This document shows, one piece after another, positions 5,543 to 5,719 of a stretch of 5,719 nucleotides of DNA. The stretch comes from Candidatus Stahliibacteriota bacterium (lineage in GTDB: Bacteria > Hydrothermota > UBA3073). Position numbers and translations under genes: made by a program. The stretch is taken from positions 1 to 5,719 of the forward strand of contig DAOUSS010000105.1 of NCBI GenBank assembly GCA_030627085.1. Reading direction: 5' to 3'. Positions within the stretch are counted from its first letter, which is position 1. The number at the start of each line of letters is the position of its first letter. A model generated the notes under the pieces. It did not search any database. It was not told where the DNA came from and saw only the letters and a program-made list of their open reading frames with translations.

Positions 5543-5604
5543 TTTATCCTTTAACCTTTATCCTTTTTCTTTTTACTGTAATCTACAATCTGCAATCTAA
5601 AATC
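5543..5604. repeat. Two successive heptamer arrays: TTTAWCC, then TNNAATC
   Basis: TTTATCC, TTTAACC, TTTATCC (5543-5563) run into a T-rich imperfect unit up to about 5570. After a short break, TGTAATC, TACAATC, TGCAATC, TAAAATC (5577-5604) form four perfect-register heptamers with invariant T and AATC and two free positions. CTTTGTG (5606-5612) and CTTTGTA (5615-5621) then repeat at 9-base spacing. Confidence 0.75.
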
Positions 5605-5635
5605 TCTTTGTGCCCTTTGTAGTGAAAAATGGACT

Positions 5636-5662
5636 GTAGGGCACGGTTTTAACCGTGCAAAT
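5636..5662. repeat. GTAGG-headed REP-like hairpin
   Basis: GTAGG (5636-5640) is followed by GCACGGTT (5641-5648), TT, AACCGTGC (5651-5658): a perfect 8-bp inverted repeat, then AAAT. The unit at 2555-2601 also has GTAGG, a GCA...TGC stem and a trailing AAAT, but a different stem sequence. Such a GTAG tetranucleotide 5' of a hairpin is the hallmark of REP elements mobilised by REP-associated transposases (RAYT/TnpA-REP). No such transposase is in the window. Confidence 0.65.
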
Positions 5663-5719
5663 AACGATACGGACAACCTGGACGCAGATTATTATTCGGT
5701 ATTGATAACATCAAATGAG

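Larger units (their letters stand above)
5448..5719. other. Intergenic region of mixed-period tandem words, no gene seen
   Basis: No reading frame of note lies here. From 5466 to 5622 nearly every base belongs to a short tandem word array with changing period, followed by a GTAGG hairpin at 5636-5662. TGGACGCAGATTA occurs at 5463-5475 and again at 5679-5691, so these 13-base copies bracket the whole block. No T-tract terminator follows the phosphofructokinase gene. Confidence 0.65.

Noticed and set aside
1..5719. tRNA, rRNA, insertion-sequence or phage genes
   Set aside because: No cloverleaf with a T-loop sequence, no rRNA segment, and no transposase, integrase or phage motif was seen on either strand.

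Overview
The window looks like chromosomal DNA of an uncultured bacterium, probably from a candidate phylum near the Fibrobacterota-Chlorobi-Bacteroidota group or a WOR-3/Stahlbacteria-like lineage. Two things suggest this: a C-terminal secretion domain of the type-9-secretion/FlgD-Ig kind (NYPNPFN ... WDGRN ... ASGIY), and intergenic DNA packed with short degenerate palindromes and tandem words. This placement is inference; no marker gene is present to settle it. All recognised genes are on the + strand.

Layout. Positions 1-698 hold the 3' end of a large exported protein: a beta-rich domain, a fibronectin-III-like domain and a C-terminal sorting domain. Positions 699-896 are non-coding, with a five-unit heptamer array and a GTAGG...CCTAC-bounded inverted repeat. 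Positions 897-2072 encode galactokinase (galK), which has no visible Shine-Dalgarno sequence. Positions 2073-2696 form a 624-base gap without a credible gene. It holds nested palindromes, a degenerate 49-bp tandem repeat, more heptamers, a near-consensus sigma-70 promoter (TTGACT, 17 bp, TATAAT with an extended -10) and a leader of about 230 bases containing a double hairpin. Positions 2697-4100 encode an unusually long class II fructose-bisphosphate aldolase. It is followed after 99 bases (with an 11-bp stem-loop) by 4200-5447, a phosphofructokinase with both residues that mark pyrophosphate dependence. Positions 5448-5719 are non-coding and carry consecutive tandem words whose period changes from 10 to 8 to 7 to 9 bases, then another GTAGG hairpin.

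How the genes work together. The aldolase and the PPi-type phosphofructokinase catalyse adjacent reversible steps (fructose-6-P to fructose-1,6-bisP to the triose phosphates) and probably form a two-gene operon driven from the 2433-2461 promoter. They could run in the glycolytic or gluconeogenic direction. Galactokinase feeds galactose-1-phosphate into the Leloir pathway, but no galT or galE is visible, so its link to the downstream pair is metabolic at most.

The genes are well-known families. The most notable material is intergenic: a family of GTAGG-headed hairpins with variable palindromic cores, resembling REP/BIME elements, and separate arrays of 7-10 bp degenerate words resembling cyanobacterial STRRs. 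No canonical Rho-independent terminator was seen in any gap.
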